From Chryseobacterium sp. 18061 (GTDB lineage Bacteria > Pseudomonadota > Gammaproteobacteria > Enterobacterales > Enterobacteriaceae): a stretch of DNA of 64,000 nt. The stretch spans positions 1-64,000 of the forward strand of contig CACSKA010000008.1 in the NCBI GenBank assembly GCA_902706205.1, in the 5' to 3' direction. Below are positions 35,069 through 46,314 of the stretch, in pieces. The notes beneath the pieces were generated by a model that was not told the DNA's origin, did no database searches, and saw only the letters and a program-made list of their open reading frames with translations. Numbering within the stretch: position 1 is the first letter of the stretch; the number at the start of each line of letters is the position of its first letter. The position numbers and the translations under genes are program-made.

Positions 35069-35510
35069 TTTTTAACCTTTGATTAAAATTATAGTTCAGA
35101 TGTTAGCCTACGTTTTTATGGACGGCTGTCTGGCAAAGTTTTTTCATGTTTAACGTCCACTTCTTGCTCATAACGGACAATTTTCAAGTACCAAAAATAC
35201 CACTACAAATTAAACAACACTCTCATCTCGCTCTCAACCATCAATGTAGCCCTCCCCGCCACCACAGGCAATACATCAGGCGAATAGAAAGCCACAATCA
35301 ATTGATTTACATGATGTAACTATCTAAAAGCACTTACATTCCGCACCTGCAAAATCAGGTGCCGACTTGTCCTCCTGAATCTACGTCGAACCCCTCCCCG
35401 GCCCTCAACCTTTATTCAAGTGTGACCTGGGGTAGATGTTTGCGGTGGGTTTGAAAACCCCGAGATGGGGTGGCCCGCGACGTTAAATTCGTTTACCATG
35501 GCGCTATTCA
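35069..35510. other. Gene-free interval between catA and qnr
   Basis: About 440 bp between two divergent genes, with no supportable gene. It probably contains the catA promoter on the minus strand and the qnr promoter at its right end: TTTACC (35492-35497) and TATAAA (35514-35519) are spaced 16 bp apart and overlap the LexA box. Confidence 0.5.
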
Positions 35511-35526
35511 CTGTATAAAAAAACAG
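35511..35526 (+). promoter_or_regulatory. LexA (SOS) box before qnr
   Basis: CTGTATAAAAAAACAG fits the LexA pattern CTGT-N8-ACAG exactly. It ends 10 bp before the qnr start and overlaps a TATAAA hexamer. qnrB genes are known to be SOS-induced through a LexA box in this position. Confidence 0.88.
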
Positions 35527-35536
35527 GTTTATTCCT

Positions 35537-36181
35537 ATGACGCTCACGTTGACCGCCGAAAAAATTGAAAGAAACCGCTTCACTGGGCTGAAAGTTGAAA
35601 ACAGCACGTTTCATAACTGTGATTTCTCCGGGGCAGACCTTACCAGCACTGAGTTTATCGGCTGTCAGTTTTATGAACGCGAAAGTCAAAAAGGATGTAA
35701 TTTCAGCCGCGCTATTTTGAAAGATGCGATGTTCAAAGACTGTGATTTATCTATGGCGGATTTCAGGAACGCCAGCGCGCTGGGTATCGAAATTCGTGGC
35801 TGTCGCGCGCAAGGTTCAGATTTTCGCGGCACGAGTTTTATGAATATGATCACCACACGCACCTGGTTTTGTAGCGCCTATATCACTAACACCAACCTTA
35901 GCTACGCCAATTTATCGAAGGCCGTGCTGGAGAAGTGTGAACTGTGGGAAAACCGTTGGGTTGGAACGCAGACGCTTGGCGCAACGTTCAGTGGTTCAGA
36001 CCTCTCCGGAGGGGAGTTTTCCTCGTTTGATTGGCGTGCTGCTAACGTGACACATTGCGATCTGACCAACTCAGAATTGGGTGATTTAGACGTGCGAGGC
36101 GTTGATTTACAAGGCGTCAAACTGGATAGCTATCAGGTGTCACTGATAATGGAGAGGCTTGGGGTCGCGATTATTGGCTAG
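35537..36181 (+). CDS. qnr: Qnr pentapeptide-repeat quinolone-protection protein (QnrB/QnrE branch)
   Basis: A 214-residue pentapeptide-repeat protein, the length of QnrB-type proteins. It folds as a right-handed beta-helix that mimics DNA and shields gyrase and topoisomerase IV from quinolones. Repeats such as FSGADL, FSRAIL, LSMADF and FSGSDL run throughout. MNMITTRTWFCSAYITNTNL and KCELWENRW are near-identical to QnrB. The N-terminus differs from QnrB (MTLTLTAEKIERNRFTGLKV), which together with chromosomal location suggests the QnrE-like group. An upstream ATG at 35499 is excluded because it meets a stop in frame within 7 codons. Induction through LexA is expected. Confidence 0.92.
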   Translation: MTLTLTAEKIERNRFTGLKVENSTFHNCDFSGADLTSTEFIGCQFYERESQKGCNFSRAILKDAMFKDCDLSMADFRNASALGIEIRGCRAQGSDFRGTSFMNMITTRTWFCSAYITNTNLSYANLSKAVLEKCELWENRWVGTQTLGATFSGSDLSGGEFSSFDWRAANVTHCDLTNSELGDLDVRGVDLQGVKLDSYQVSLIMERLGVAIIG

Positions 36182-36202
36182 CCCAACCATTTTCAGCAAA
36201 AA

Positions 36203-36232
36203 GCCCGGTGGCGCAAAGGCTTACCGGGCCTG
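36203..36232. repeat. REP-type palindrome
   Basis: GCCCGGTGGCGCAAAGGC and TTACCGGGCCTG form a REP unit directly before the qnr/parE terminator. Confidence 0.75.
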
Positions 36233-36242
36233 CAACAGGCAT

Positions 36243-36274
36243 AAAAAAAACCGGCGCATTCGCCGGTTTTTTTA
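36243..36274. terminator. Bidirectional terminator between qnr and parE
   Basis: AAAAAAAACCGGCG pairs with CGCCGGTTTTTTT around CATT, giving T-runs on both strands and serving both convergent genes. Confidence 0.88.
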
Positions 36275-36289
36275 TGCCGCCAATCAGAC

Positions 36290-38212
<1,923 letters not shown>

Positions 38213-38788
38213 CTAACGCAGCCCCAGAAAATCGATAATCTGTGTGAAATGATCTTCAAAGCCGATAAAGGCATGATTCCCGCCCTCCTCGACTGTTTGA
38301 CGGCAGGAGGCGTAGTAATCAACTGCCTGGCGATAATCGAGCACTTCATCACCCGTCTGCTGTAGCAACCAGAGCAAATCCGGGGCTTCGAGCGGGTCAA
38401 TTTGCATCACTTTCAGATCGTAAATATGGCGTGACTCTAGCACATATTGTTCCCCGGTGTAGGGATTCTCATTGTGACCGAGATAGCCGGAGAGGAGCTC
38501 AAACGGACGCACTGCCGGATTGACGACCACAGCAGGCAGCATGAAACATTGCGACAGCCAGGTGCCGTAATAGCCACCCAGTGACGAGCCCACAATGCCC
38601 AGCGGTTCACCGCCGTGTTGCAGGACAAGTTTCTCCAATAGTTCCGCGGCTTCTGCCGGAAATGCCGGCAGCTGTGGGGTGACCATCTCAATGTCCGGAT
38701 GGTTTTCGGCAAGCCACGACTTCATTGCCGTTGCCTTCGCCGAACGCGGTGAGCTGTTAAACCCGTGGAGATAAAGAAGCGTAGACAT
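38213..38788 (-). CDS. yqiA: Esterase YqiA
   Basis: A 191-residue alpha/beta-hydrolase (E. coli 193) with esterase activity on short acyl esters. The nucleophile elbow is [15 protein letters not shown] near residue 70. The N-terminal strand [18 protein letters not shown] carries the oxyanion region, and the catalytic His lies in [12 protein letters not shown]. The ATG at 38788 is chosen because its first base overlaps the cpdA stop codon (TGATG), indicating coupling. It lies upstream of parE on the same transcript. Confidence 0.93.
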   Translation of the reverse strand: MSTLLYLHGFNSSPRSAKATAMKSWLAENHPDIEMVTPQLPAFPAEAAELLEKLVLQHGGEPLGIVGSSLGGYYGTWLSQCFMLPAVVVNPAVRPFELLSGYLGHNENPYTGEQYVLESRHIYDLKVMQIDPLEAPDLLWLLQQTGDEVLDYRQAVDYYASCRQTVEEGGNHAFIGFEDHFTQIIDFLGLR

Positions 38789-39615
38789 CAGTATCCTTCT
38801 GAAGCGGTGTCCGGGCGGAACTCCGCGCCATCCAGGCGGCAAACTTCGGTGGTAAGCGTGCCATCAGCATGCAATTCCAGCCAGCGCCAGCCTGGGGCAA
38901 TGGTATCCAGCGTAAAGTTCGCGCAGTGCGGTTTGAACTGTACACAGGTGGACGGCGTGGCCATCATGCGACGCCCGTTCCAGTCAACGTCCATTTCCTG
39001 GTGGATATGGCCGCAGAGTAAATTTTTCACCCGAGGGAAACGCATTAATACACGATCGAGCGCGCCAGCATTACGCAGGCTGTGCTGATCGAGCCAGCTG
39101 CACCCGGCCGGAAGCGGATGATGATGCAGCAGCAATAGCGTGAAACGCTCGGGGGTTTCGGTGAGACGCTGTTCCAGCCATTCGAGCTGAAACTCGCTTA
39201 ATTCGCCGTGTGGGACGCCGAAAACCTGGCTGTCGAGCATCAAGACTTGCCAGTGGTCGCCTGCGAAAACGCGTTTTACCGGGGATATTCCGGCGTCCTG
39301 CAACGCGCTATACATGGCAGGCTGAAAATCGTGGTTACCGGGTAACCAGACGCAGGGCGCGTCGAAGCCCGCGATACCTTCAGCAAAGTGCTGATAAGCC
39401 GCAGACGAGTGATCCTGTGCTAAATCTCCGGTGGCGACCACGAGATCGCATTCACGCTGCGAGGCGCGGATGGCCGCCAGAACGGCCTGGTAACTATCCC
39501 AGGTGTTCACCCCTAACAACGTTTCATGCTTTTCAGCAAACAGGTGAGTATCAGTAATTTGTAAGACTCTGACCCTGGCCTCACCAGCCAGTGAGAGATT
39601 TAACAGGCTTTCCAA
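38788..39615 (-). CDS. cpdA: 3',5'-cyclic AMP phosphodiesterase
   Basis: A 275-residue metallophosphoesterase (E. coli CpdA 275) hydrolysing cAMP to AMP and so damping CRP signalling. The metal-binding motifs are visible in order: [35 protein letters not shown] and GHIHQEMD. The gene overlaps yqiA by one base and lies 24 bp after yqiB. It has the standard place in the nudF-parE gene run. Confidence 0.96.
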   Translation of the reverse strand: MESLLNLSLAGEARVRVLQITDTHLFAEKHETLLGVNTWDSYQAVLAAIRASQRECDLVVATGDLAQDHSSAAYQHFAEGIAGFDAPCVWLPGNHDFQPAMYSALQDAGISPVKRVFAGDHWQVLMLDSQVFGVPHGELSEFQLEWLEQRLTETPERFTLLLLHHHPLPAGCSWLDQHSLRNAGALDRVLMRFPRVKNLLCGHIHQEMDVDWNGRRMMATPSTCVQFKPHCANFTLDTIAPGWRWLELHADGTLTTEVCRLDGAEFRPDTASEGY

Positions 39616-39639
39616 ATGGTGTCCTTTGGTTTCACGACG

Positions 39640-40062
39640 CTAACAAACCGGAATCGCCATCGCTCCATGTGCTAAACAGTACCTCAGCCAATCGGCTAAA
39701 AACTGGTTAATTTGATGCTTTTCGTCGCGTTGATGCAACTTTTTATTCGGGTAATCATACCGTGCTTTGAAGCGAAAAATCTGCTGACTCGAACACACTT
39801 CAGCCACCATCGCATCATGGTAAAGGCGCACCGTCATTGACGGCAGGCTCCAATAACTGACTGCGGGCACCGTCTGTTCTATTTCCACCAGAGTAGTGTA
39901 GCGGGTCGATTCACTGATCGTTAATCGGTATTGCGCATTGGCCACCTGATAGCTCACCGTTTCGCCGGGTGCGTCCGTTTGAGGCAGCAGGCGGCGTAGC
40001 TGTGCGAAGTTGGTTTCGCACAGACGCATCATTTCTGGGAAGTCAGGTGTATAACGCTTCAT
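39640..40062 (-). CDS. yqiB: DUF1249 protein YqiB
   Basis: A 140-residue protein, same length as E. coli YqiB, function unestablished. It begins [19 protein letters not shown] and contains the conserved block [20 protein letters not shown] and [18 protein letters not shown]. No signal peptide or membrane segment is seen. The ATG at 40062 overlaps the nudF stop (ATGA). Conserved linkage to nudF and cpdA suggests co-expression only; the sequence does not show its task. Confidence 0.92.
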   Translation of the reverse strand: MKRYTPDFPEMMRLCETNFAQLRRLLPQTDAPGETVSYQVANAQYRLTISESTRYTTLVEIEQTVPAVSYWSLPSMTVRLYHDAMVAEVCSSQQIFRFKARYDYPNKKLHQRDEKHQINQFLADWLRYCLAHGAMAIPVC

Positions 40063-40691
40063 TTTGTCCACTCGTTTTGTAATGCCTGATAATGCAATTG
40101 CAGCCATTGCAGGGCGATGACAGAGGCTGCGTTATCGATTTTTCCCTCTTCAACCCACTGGTATGCCTGTTCCCTGCTTACCACATGCACCCGAATATCT
40201 TCGTGTTCATCTGCCAGACCGTGAATACCTTGCGCGGTCGAGGCGTCCACTTCACCCACCAGGATGGTTAAGCGCTCGCTGGTGCCGCCGGGGCTCGCCA
40301 GGTAGCTCAGCATATGTTTGACGCGTTTGACGTCCAGACCCGCTTCTTCCACCGCTTCGCGACGGGCCACGTCTTCTGGACTTTCGCCTTCTTCAATCAT
40401 CCCGGCAACCATTTCCATCAGCCACGGGCTTTCGCTGGTATCAAATGCGGCGATGCGAATCTGTTCCACCAGCACCACTTCATCACGCACTGGGTCAAAG
40501 GGTAGCAAGACTGCGGCGTGACCGCGCTCAAAAATTTCGCGTCGCACTTCACCGCTCATTTCGCCGTTAAACAAACGATGACGAAAACGGTACATGTCTA
40601 ACGAAAAAAAACCGCTATAAAGTGTTTCCCGTGCAATAATTTCAACATCGTTTTTGGCGTAAGTTACGACAGATTGATTTTTTCTGGTCAT
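40059..40691 (-). CDS. nudF: ADP-ribose pyrophosphatase NudF
   Basis: A 210-residue Nudix hydrolase (E. coli NudF 209) that splits ADP-ribose to AMP and ribose 5-phosphate. The Nudix box is complete: [23 protein letters not shown] with the REVEEAG core, near residue 97. The ATG at 40691 is preferred over a TTG at 40697 because AGGA precedes it at the normal distance. It heads the nudF-yqiB-cpdA-yqiA-parE run and is divergent from tolC. Confidence 0.95.
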   Translation of the reverse strand: MTRKNQSVVTYAKNDVEIIARETLYSGFFSLDMYRFRHRLFNGEMSGEVRREIFERGHAAVLLPFDPVRDEVVLVEQIRIAAFDTSESPWLMEMVAGMIEEGESPEDVARREAVEEAGLDVKRVKHMLSYLASPGGTSERLTILVGEVDASTAQGIHGLADEHEDIRVHVVSREQAYQWVEEGKIDNAASVIALQWLQLHYQALQNEWTK

Positions 40692-40795
40692 CGTCAATAT
40701 CCTGGGCTGTAAAGTGGTGACGAAATCGGGGATTTCAGGTCTCTATGGCTACTGTTTTACTTATGCTGTGATAGATTGGTGCAAATTAACGCCAG

Positions 40796-40814
40796 ATGGC
40801 ACGATACGCCAACT
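40796..40814 (+). promoter_or_regulatory. Marbox upstream of tolC
   Basis: ATGGCACGATACGCCAACT matches the consensus AYnGCACnnWnnRYYAAAY with one mismatch. It lies about 80 bp before the tolC start. MarA, SoxS and Rob are known to raise tolC expression in E. coli through such a site. Confidence 0.78.
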
Positions 40815-40896
40815 TTTTACGCGGGCGGACTCTGGTACAATCGATAAATCTTTTTGAATTAGATCAGCGCTAAATGCTTCACAACAAGGAATGCAA

Positions 40897-42375
40897 ATGA
40901 AGAAATTGCTCCCCATCCTTATCGGCTTGAGCCTGACGGGCTTCAGCGCAGTGAGCCATGCGGAAAACCTGTTGCAGGTTTATCAGCAGGCACGTTTGAG
41001 CAACCCAGACCTGCGTAAGTCCGCGGCCGATCGTGATGCTGCATTCGAAAAAATTAACGAAGCACGCAGCCCATTACTGCCGCAGCTCGGTTTAGGGGCA
41101 GATTATACCTACACCAATGGCTTTCACGATAACAACGGTATCAACTCCAACGAAACCAGCGCAGCATTGACGTTAACACAGACCATTTTTGACATGTCAA
41201 AATGGCGCGCCCTGACGTTGCAAGAAAAAAGCGCCGGTATCCAGGACGTCACCTATCAGACCGATCAGCAGACGCTTATCCTGAACACCGCGACGGCCTA
41301 CTTCAATGTGTTGAGTGCGATCGACTCGCTCTCCTTCACCGAAGCGAACAAACAAGCGGTTTACCGTCAGTTAGACCAAACGACCCAGCGTTTTAACGTA
41401 GGCCTGGTGGCTATCACTGACGTGCAGAACGCCCGTTCACAGTACGACACCGTGCTGGCGAATGAAGTGACCGCCCGTAATAACCTCGACAACGCCGTTG
41501 AACAGCTGCGTCAGGTCACCGGTAACTACTATCCGGAGCTGTCTTCTCTGAATGTCAGCAACTTAAAAATGGACAAGCCGCAACCGGTGAATTCGCTGCT
41601 GAAAGAAGCAGAAGGCCGTAACCTCGCGTTGTTGCAGGCTCGTCTGAGCCAGGACCTGGCCCGTGAGCAAATTCGCTATGCGGAAACCGGTCACATGCCG
41701 ACCGTTGGCCTGACCGCGTCTACCGGCGTGTCTGACACCAGCTATGATGGCAACAACGCCACCAGTAGCCAGTATACTGACCGTAACATCGGTCAGAATC
41801 AGATTGGCCTGAACTTCAATCTGCCGCTGTACAGCGGTGGCTCGGTGACTTCACAGGTGAAACAGGCGCAGTACAACTTCGTCGGTGCCAGTGAGCAGCT
41901 CGAAAGCGCGCACCGTAACGTGGTTCAGACCGTGCGTTCGTCCTTCAACAACATCAATGCGTCCATCAGCAGCATCAACGCCTACAAACAGGCCGTTGTT
42001 TCTGCGCAGAGCTCTTTAGACGCAATGGAAGCGGGCTACCAGGTCGGTACCCGTACCATCGTTGATGTGTTGGACGCGACCACTACGCTGTATAACGCGA
42101 AGCAGCAGCTCTCCAGCGCGCGTTATAGCTACCTGATTAACCAGCTGAACGTCAAGTCAGCTCTGGGTACGCTTAACGAGAACGATCTGTTGGCCCTGAA
42201 TGGCACTCTCGGTAAAGCGGTTTCCACTTCCGCGGAAGCGGTTGCCCCAGAGAATGCCCGGCAGGACGCTAACGCTGATGGTTACAATGGCGCGAGCGCG
42301 GCTCCAGCTACACAGCCGGCCGCACAACGTACATCCACGTCCAGCAGCAACAGTTCTAACTCGTTCAAAAACTGA
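40897..42375 (+). CDS. tolC: Outer-membrane efflux channel TolC
   Basis: A 492-residue outer-membrane channel (E. coli precursor 493). As a trimer it forms the exit duct for AcrAB and other pumps and for type I secretion. The signal peptide MKKLLPILIGLSLTGFSAVSHA ends with AHA-type cleavage before ENLLQVYQQ. Long helical repeats (LSNPDLRKSAADRDAAFEKI, VGTRTIVDVLDATTTLYNAK) form the periplasmic tunnel. The tail after about residue 450 is Ala/Ser/Thr-rich and variable. The ATG at 40897 follows AAGGA. A marbox and divergent nudF lie upstream. Confidence 0.97.
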   Translation: MKKLLPILIGLSLTGFSAVSHAENLLQVYQQARLSNPDLRKSAADRDAAFEKINEARSPLLPQLGLGADYTYTNGFHDNNGINSNETSAALTLTQTIFDMSKWRALTLQEKSAGIQDVTYQTDQQTLILNTATAYFNVLSAIDSLSFTEANKQAVYRQLDQTTQRFNVGLVAITDVQNARSQYDTVLANEVTARNNLDNAVEQLRQVTGNYYPELSSLNVSNLKMDKPQPVNSLLKEAEGRNLALLQARLSQDLAREQIRYAETGHMPTVGLTASTGVSDTSYDGNNATSSQYTDRNIGQNQIGLNFNLPLYSGGSVTSQVKQAQYNFVGASEQLESAHRNVVQTVRSSFNNINASISSINAYKQAVVSAQSSLDAMEAGYQVGTRTIVDVLDATTTLYNAKQQLSSARYSYLINQLNVKSALGTLNENDLLALNGTLGKAVSTSAEAVAPENARQDANADGYNGASAAPATQPAAQRTSTSSSNSSNSFKN

Positions 42376-42382
42376 TTCGGTC

Positions 42383-42410
42383 AACCCCGGCGACGTCGTT
42401 CGCCGGGGTT
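42383..42410 (+). terminator. Strong hairpin after tolC
   Basis: AACCCCGGCGA (42383-42393) pairs with TCGCCGGGGTT (42400-42410). The downstream T-run is weak, so partial readthrough into ygiB is possible. Confidence 0.65.
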
Positions 42411-42546
42411 AAATCACTTTCCGCTCTCCCCCGCAAAAATAAACGTAAGGCAACGTAAAGATCCCCTCCTCCTGCCTCTCATCGCTTCAATTTCAACCAC
42501 TCATCCACTATCCTGAGCGCTACCACTGGGTCCAGGATGAAAGATA

Positions 42547-43215
42547 ATGAAACGGACAAAAACAATTAATCACGCTTCGTTCCGCAAGAACTGGGGTGCA
42601 CGCCATCTGACGCCAGTCGCGTTGGCGATCACCGCCGTATTTATGCTCGCTGGCTGTGAAAAAACTGACGAAACGGTGTCGATGTATCAGAATGCTGATG
42701 ACTGCTCGAGTGCTAACCCGGGCAAAAGCGCTGAATGTACCGCGTCATACAACAACGCGCTGAAAGAAGCCGAGCGCACCGCGCCTAAATACGCCAGCCG
42801 TGAAGACTGTATCGCCGAATTCGGTGAAGGCCAGTGCCAGCAAGCCCCTGCTCAGGCAGGTATGGCGCCTGAAGGGCAGCAAGCGCAGGCTCAAAGTAGC
42901 GGCAGCTTCTGGATGCCGTTAATGGCCGGCTACATGATGGGCCGTATGATGAGCGGTTCAGGCTTCCAGCAGCAACCGCTGTTCAGTTCGAAGAATCCAA
43001 AAAGTCCGGCCTACGGTCAATTCACCGATGCCAGCGGTAAAGGTTACGGCGCAGCGCAGTCAGGCCGTTCCATGAACGTGCCTAAAACGGCGATGGCGCC
43101 AAAACCGGCCACCACCAACACGGTGACACGCGGCGGCTTTGGTGAGTCCGTTGCTAAACAGTCCAGCATGCAGCGCAGCGCCTCCGGCACATCTTCTCGT
43201 TCTATGGGCGGCTAA
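42547..43215 (+). CDS. ygiB: DUF1190 protein YgiB
   Basis: A 222-residue UPF0441 protein (E. coli 223). The N-terminus is basic, followed by [20 protein letters not shown], which resembles a lipoprotein box with Cys after LAG. Four further cysteines ([27 protein letters not shown]) may pair as disulfides. The C-terminal half is Gly/Ser/Pro/Gln-rich and ends RSMGG. It is linked to tolC and ygiC in enterobacteria (tolC-ygiBC). Its role is not established; an envelope place is likely. Confidence 0.92.
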   Translation: MKRTKTINHASFRKNWGARHLTPVALAITAVFMLAGCEKTDETVSMYQNADDCSSANPGKSAECTASYNNALKEAERTAPKYASREDCIAEFGEGQCQQAPAQAGMAPEGQQAQAQSSGSFWMPLMAGYMMGRMMSGSGFQQQPLFSSKNPKSPAYGQFTDASGKGYGAAQSGRSMNVPKTAMAPKPATTNTVTRGGFGESVAKQSSMQRSASGTSSRSMGG

Positions 43216-43220
43216 TCGCC

Positions 43221-44381
43221 ATGGAAAGAGTCAGCATTGTCGAGCGCCCGGACTGGCGCGAAAAAGCCACCGAATATGGCTTCAATTTTCACACCATGTA
43301 TGGCGAGCCGTACTGGTGTGAAGATGCGTACTATAAACTCACGCTCGCGCAGGTTGAAAAGCTGGAAGACGTGACCGCCGAGCTGCACCAGATGTGCCTG
43401 AAAGTGGTGGAACGTGTGGTCGCCAGCGACCAGCTGTTGACCAAATTCCGCATTCCGAAACACACCTGGAGCTTCGTACGTCAGGCGTGGCAAACGCAGC
43501 AACCTTCGCTTTATTCTCGCCTCGATCTGGCATGGGATGGCAAAGGCGAGCCTAAGCTGCTGGAAAACAACGCCGATACCCCAACGTCACTGTACGAAGC
43601 GGCTTTCTTCCAGTGGATCTGGCTCGAAGATCAGCAGAATGCGGGCAACCTGCCCGCAGGCAGTGATCAGTTCAACAGCCTGCAGGAAAAGCTGATTGAG
43701 CGTTTCGCAGAGCTGCGCGAACAGCACGGTTTCGGTCTGCTGCATTTTGCCTGCTGCCGCGATACCACCGAAGATCGGGGCACGGTGCAGTATTTGCAGG
43801 ACTGCGCCAATGAGGGCGGCGTTGCGAGCGAATTCCTGTATATGGAAGATATCGGGCTTGGCGAAAAAGGTCAGTTCACCGACACGCAGGATCAGGTTAT
43901 TGGCAATCTGTTCAAGCTCTACCCGTGGGAATATATGCTGCGCGAGATTTTCTCCACCAAGCTGGAGGACGCTGGCGTTCGCTGGCTGGAACCGGCCTGG
44001 AAAAGCATTATATCTAACAAAGCGCTGCTGCCGATGCTGTGGGAAATGTTCCCGGATCACCCGAATCTGCTACCTGCGTATTTTGCCGAAGACAGCTATC
44101 CCCCGATGGATAAATACGTCATCAAGCCGATTTTCTCACGCGAAGGTGCCAACGTGTCGATCGTCGAAAACGGCAACGTGGTTGAAGCCGTGGAAGGACC
44201 GTATGGCGAAGAAGGAATGATCGTCCAGCAGTTCTATGAACTGCCGAAATTTGGCGACAGCTTTACGCTGATCGGCAGCTGGCTGATCAACGATCAACCT
44301 GCCGGGATCGGCATTCGTGAAGACCGGGCGTTGATCACTCAGGATCTGTCCCGGTTCTATCCGCATATTTTTGTGGAGTAA
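43221..44381 (+). CDS. ygiC: ATP-grasp protein YgiC, paralogue of the Gss synthetase domain
   Basis: A 386-residue protein (E. coli 386) of the glutathionylspermidine-synthase-like ATP-grasp family, equivalent to the C-terminal domain of Gss. It retains [20 protein letters not shown] (metal-binding Glu/Asn) and [18 protein letters not shown]. coli YgiC binds ATP but was reported not to make glutathionylspermidine, so its substrate is open. It follows ygiB by 5 bp. It matters here because gss itself is broken by an IS. Confidence 0.92.
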   Translation: MERVSIVERPDWREKATEYGFNFHTMYGEPYWCEDAYYKLTLAQVEKLEDVTAELHQMCLKVVERVVASDQLLTKFRIPKHTWSFVRQAWQTQQPSLYSRLDLAWDGKGEPKLLENNADTPTSLYEAAFFQWIWLEDQQNAGNLPAGSDQFNSLQEKLIERFAELREQHGFGLLHFACCRDTTEDRGTVQYLQDCANEGGVASEFLYMEDIGLGEKGQFTDTQDQVIGNLFKLYPWEYMLREIFSTKLEDAGVRWLEPAWKSIISNKALLPMLWEMFPDHPNLLPAYFAEDSYPPMDKYVIKPIFSREGANVSIVENGNVVEAVEGPYGEEGMIVQQFYELPKFGDSFTLIGSWLINDQPAGIGIREDRALITQDLSRFYPHIFVE

Positions 44382-44407
44382 TTTTTGTCGGGCGCGGTCT
44401 GATGCCC

Positions 44408-44440
44408 GCACCCCGCTCCTCTCCCACGGGGAGAGGGCGA
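44408..44440. repeat. CCCTCTCCC-type dispersed repeat
   Basis: CCCGCTCCTCTCCCACGGGG and AGAGGGCG form one unit of the family seen at 8497, 13771 and 22964, between ygiC and ygiD. Confidence 0.6.
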
Positions 44441-44450
44441 ACACATTAAA

Positions 44451-44478
44451 AACGGCAACTCAGGTTGCCGTTTTGCTT
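44451..44478. terminator. Terminator between ygiC and ygiD
   Basis: AACGGCAAC (44451-44459) pairs with GTTGCCGTT (44464-44472) and is followed by TTGCTTTT. The opposite strand also has a T-run, so it may serve both genes. Confidence 0.85.
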
Positions 44479-45270
44479 TTACTTTCCAATCTGCACCGAG
44501 AGCATACTCAAACTGCCCATCTCGATCCCATCGGTCGGCAACGTCATCGGCTCTTTTCCATCCCATGCGCCCAGTAAGTACAACAACGGCAGATAGTGAT
44601 CCGCAGTCGGGTTCGAAAGCGATCCACCTTCATGGTCGAGATAATTCACCAAAGGGTGCTCTTCCGTCGGACCTTGCCAGGTGAGATTGTCTTTCACAAA
44701 TTCATTGAACGATGTCGCCCACGGATAGGGCGTATTTTCGCCATGCCAGCGTGCGGTGCGCAGGTTGTGCACCACGTTGCCGCTTGCCACCAGCATGATA
44801 CCTTCTTCACGCAGTGTGGCCAGTTTGCGGCCCATTTCCATATGCCAGGCCGGTGGTTTGGTGCTGTCGATACTGAGCTGAACCATCGGGATATCAGCAT
44901 CCGGGTACATTTTAATTAAAACGCCCCATGAACCGTGGTCAAAGCCCCAAGCTTCTTTATCCAGCGCTACCGGCACCGGGGCCAGTAGCTCAACCAGACG
45001 CTGCGCCAGTTCCGGCGAACCTGGAGCCGGGTAATGTGTGTCGTGCAGTGCCTGCGGAAAACCACCGAAGTCATGAATGGTTTTCGGGGTCTCCATCGCC
45101 GTGACGCCTGTCCCGCGGGTAAACCAGTGCGCGGAAATCGCCACAATCGCTTTCGGGCGCGGCAGCGTTTCGCCGAGATGCTGCCAGGAACGGGTGTACA
45201 CGTTATCCTCCAGCACGTTCATCGGACTACCGTGACCCAAAAACAGTGCTGGCATACGGGAAGAAGACAT
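44479..45270 (-). CDS. ygiD: 4,5-DOPA extradiol dioxygenase-like protein YgiD
   Basis: A 263-residue class III extradiol ring-cleavage dioxygenase (LigB superfamily; E. coli YgiD 271). E. coli YgiD opens the ring of 4,5-DOPA in vitro. Metal-ligand histidines lie in LFLGHGSPMNVLED and ISAHWFTRGTGV, and a further His is in GNVVHNLR. The natural substrate is unknown. It is divergent from zupT. The start at 45270 gives SSSRMPALFLGHG, in line with the family. Confidence 0.93.
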   Translation of the reverse strand: MSSSRMPALFLGHGSPMNVLEDNVYTRSWQHLGETLPRPKAIVAISAHWFTRGTGVTAMETPKTIHDFGGFPQALHDTHYPAPGSPELAQRLVELLAPVPVALDKEAWGFDHGSWGVLIKMYPDADIPMVQLSIDSTKPPAWHMEMGRKLATLREEGIMLVASGNVVHNLRTARWHGENTPYPWATSFNEFVKDNLTWQGPTEEHPLVNYLDHEGGSLSNPTADHYLPLLYLLGAWDGKEPMTLPTDGIEMGSLSMLSVQIGK

Positions 45271-45438
45271 GATGATATCCTTACAGGAACAGTTGATTTG
45301 ATGGGTTTACATTACGCGTTTTCGGGCAGGGATGAACTCAGATAACGGTGATGAAGATCATCAGGAAATTTGAATGTAAGGACACGTAAAAGCGCGATCT
45401 CCCCTCTCGCTTTCAGGGCAATTGCACTTTAATATAAA

Positions 45439-45453
45439 TGATAATCATTATCA
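45439..45453. promoter_or_regulatory. Perfect Fur-box core before zupT
   Basis: TGATAAT-C-ATTATCA is a perfect 7-1-7 inverted repeat, the core of the Fur consensus. It ends 13 bp before the zupT ATG, next to the ribosome site AAAGGAG, and predicts iron-dependent repression. Confidence 0.85.
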
Positions 45454-45466
45454 TAAAGGAGTTCTC

Positions 45467-46240
45467 ATGTCAGTACCTTTGATCCTGACCTTGCTCGCTG
45501 GTGGGGCCACCTTCATCGGGGCTGTCCTGGGCGTTATCGGCCAGAAACCCTCCAACCGCGTACTCGCGTTTTCCCTCGGCTTCGCCGCAGGCATTATGCT
45601 GCTGATCTCGTTGATGGAAATGCTGCCGGCGGCACTCGGTACCGCCGGTATGTCACCGGTGCTCGGCTACGGCATGTTCGTGGTGGGACTGCTGGGGTAT
45701 TTTGCCCTCGACCGAATGCTGCCCCATGCGCATGCGCAGGATTTAATGCAGGGCGATAAAGCCGTGATGCCGCGCAATTTGCGCCGCACCGCGATTCTGC
45801 TGACGCTCGGCATCAGCCTGCACAACTTCCCGGAAGGCGTGGCGACCTACGTTACCGCCAGCAGTAATCTGGAGCTCGGATTTGGCATCGCATTGGCAGT
45901 CGCATTGCACAATATTCCTGAAGGCCTGGCGGTGGCTGGCCCCATTTATGCCGCGACAGGATCGAAACGTAAGGCGGTATTCTGGGCGGGCGTGTCCGGA
46001 ATGGCCGAAATTCTCGGCGGTGTATTAGCGTGGTTGATTCTGGGTTCACTGGTCTCGCCGGTGGTGATGGCTGCTATCATGGCTGCGGTGGCCGGTATTA
46101 TGGTGGCGCTGTCGGTAGATGAACTGATGCCGCTGGCGAAAGAAATCGACCCACACAACAACCCAAGCTACGGCGTGCTGTGCGGCATGTCGGTGATGGG
46201 GCTCAGTCTGGTACTGCTTCAGTCGATGGATTTCGCCTGA
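45467..46240 (+). CDS. zupT: Zinc/iron/metal transporter ZupT
   Basis: A 257-residue ZIP-family inner-membrane transporter, same length as E. coli ZupT, importing Zn2+, Fe2+, Mn2+ and Co2+. About eight membrane segments are seen. The binuclear-metal motifs [10 protein letters not shown] and [11 protein letters not shown] lie in the fourth and fifth segments. The ATG at 45467 follows AAAGGAG. A perfect Fur core directly upstream suggests that iron uptake is its regulated role here. Confidence 0.96.
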   Translation: MSVPLILTLLAGGATFIGAVLGVIGQKPSNRVLAFSLGFAAGIMLLISLMEMLPAALGTAGMSPVLGYGMFVVGLLGYFALDRMLPHAHAQDLMQGDKAVMPRNLRRTAILLTLGISLHNFPEGVATYVTASSNLELGFGIALAVALHNIPEGLAVAGPIYAATGSKRKAVFWAGVSGMAEILGGVLAWLILGSLVSPVVMAAIMAAVAGIMVALSVDELMPLAKEIDPHNNPSYGVLCGMSVMGLSLVLLQSMDFA

Positions 46241-46262
46241 TACTCTGAAAGCCAGATAGCAA

Positions 46263-46292
46263 AACGCCGGGATTATCCCGGCGTTGTCTTTT
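46263..46292. terminator. Bidirectional terminator between zupT and ribB
   Basis: AACGCCGGGA and TCCCGGCGTT pair perfectly over 10 bp with a 3-base loop; TGTCTTTT follows on the plus strand and TTTTGC on the minus strand. Confidence 0.9.
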
Positions 46293-46314
46293 CAGATTCG
46301 CTATTCAGTGAATC

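Noticed and set aside
35499-35519. Upstream ATG extending qnr, as described for some qnrB genes
   Set aside because: This ATG meets an in-frame TAA after six codons, within the LexA box.
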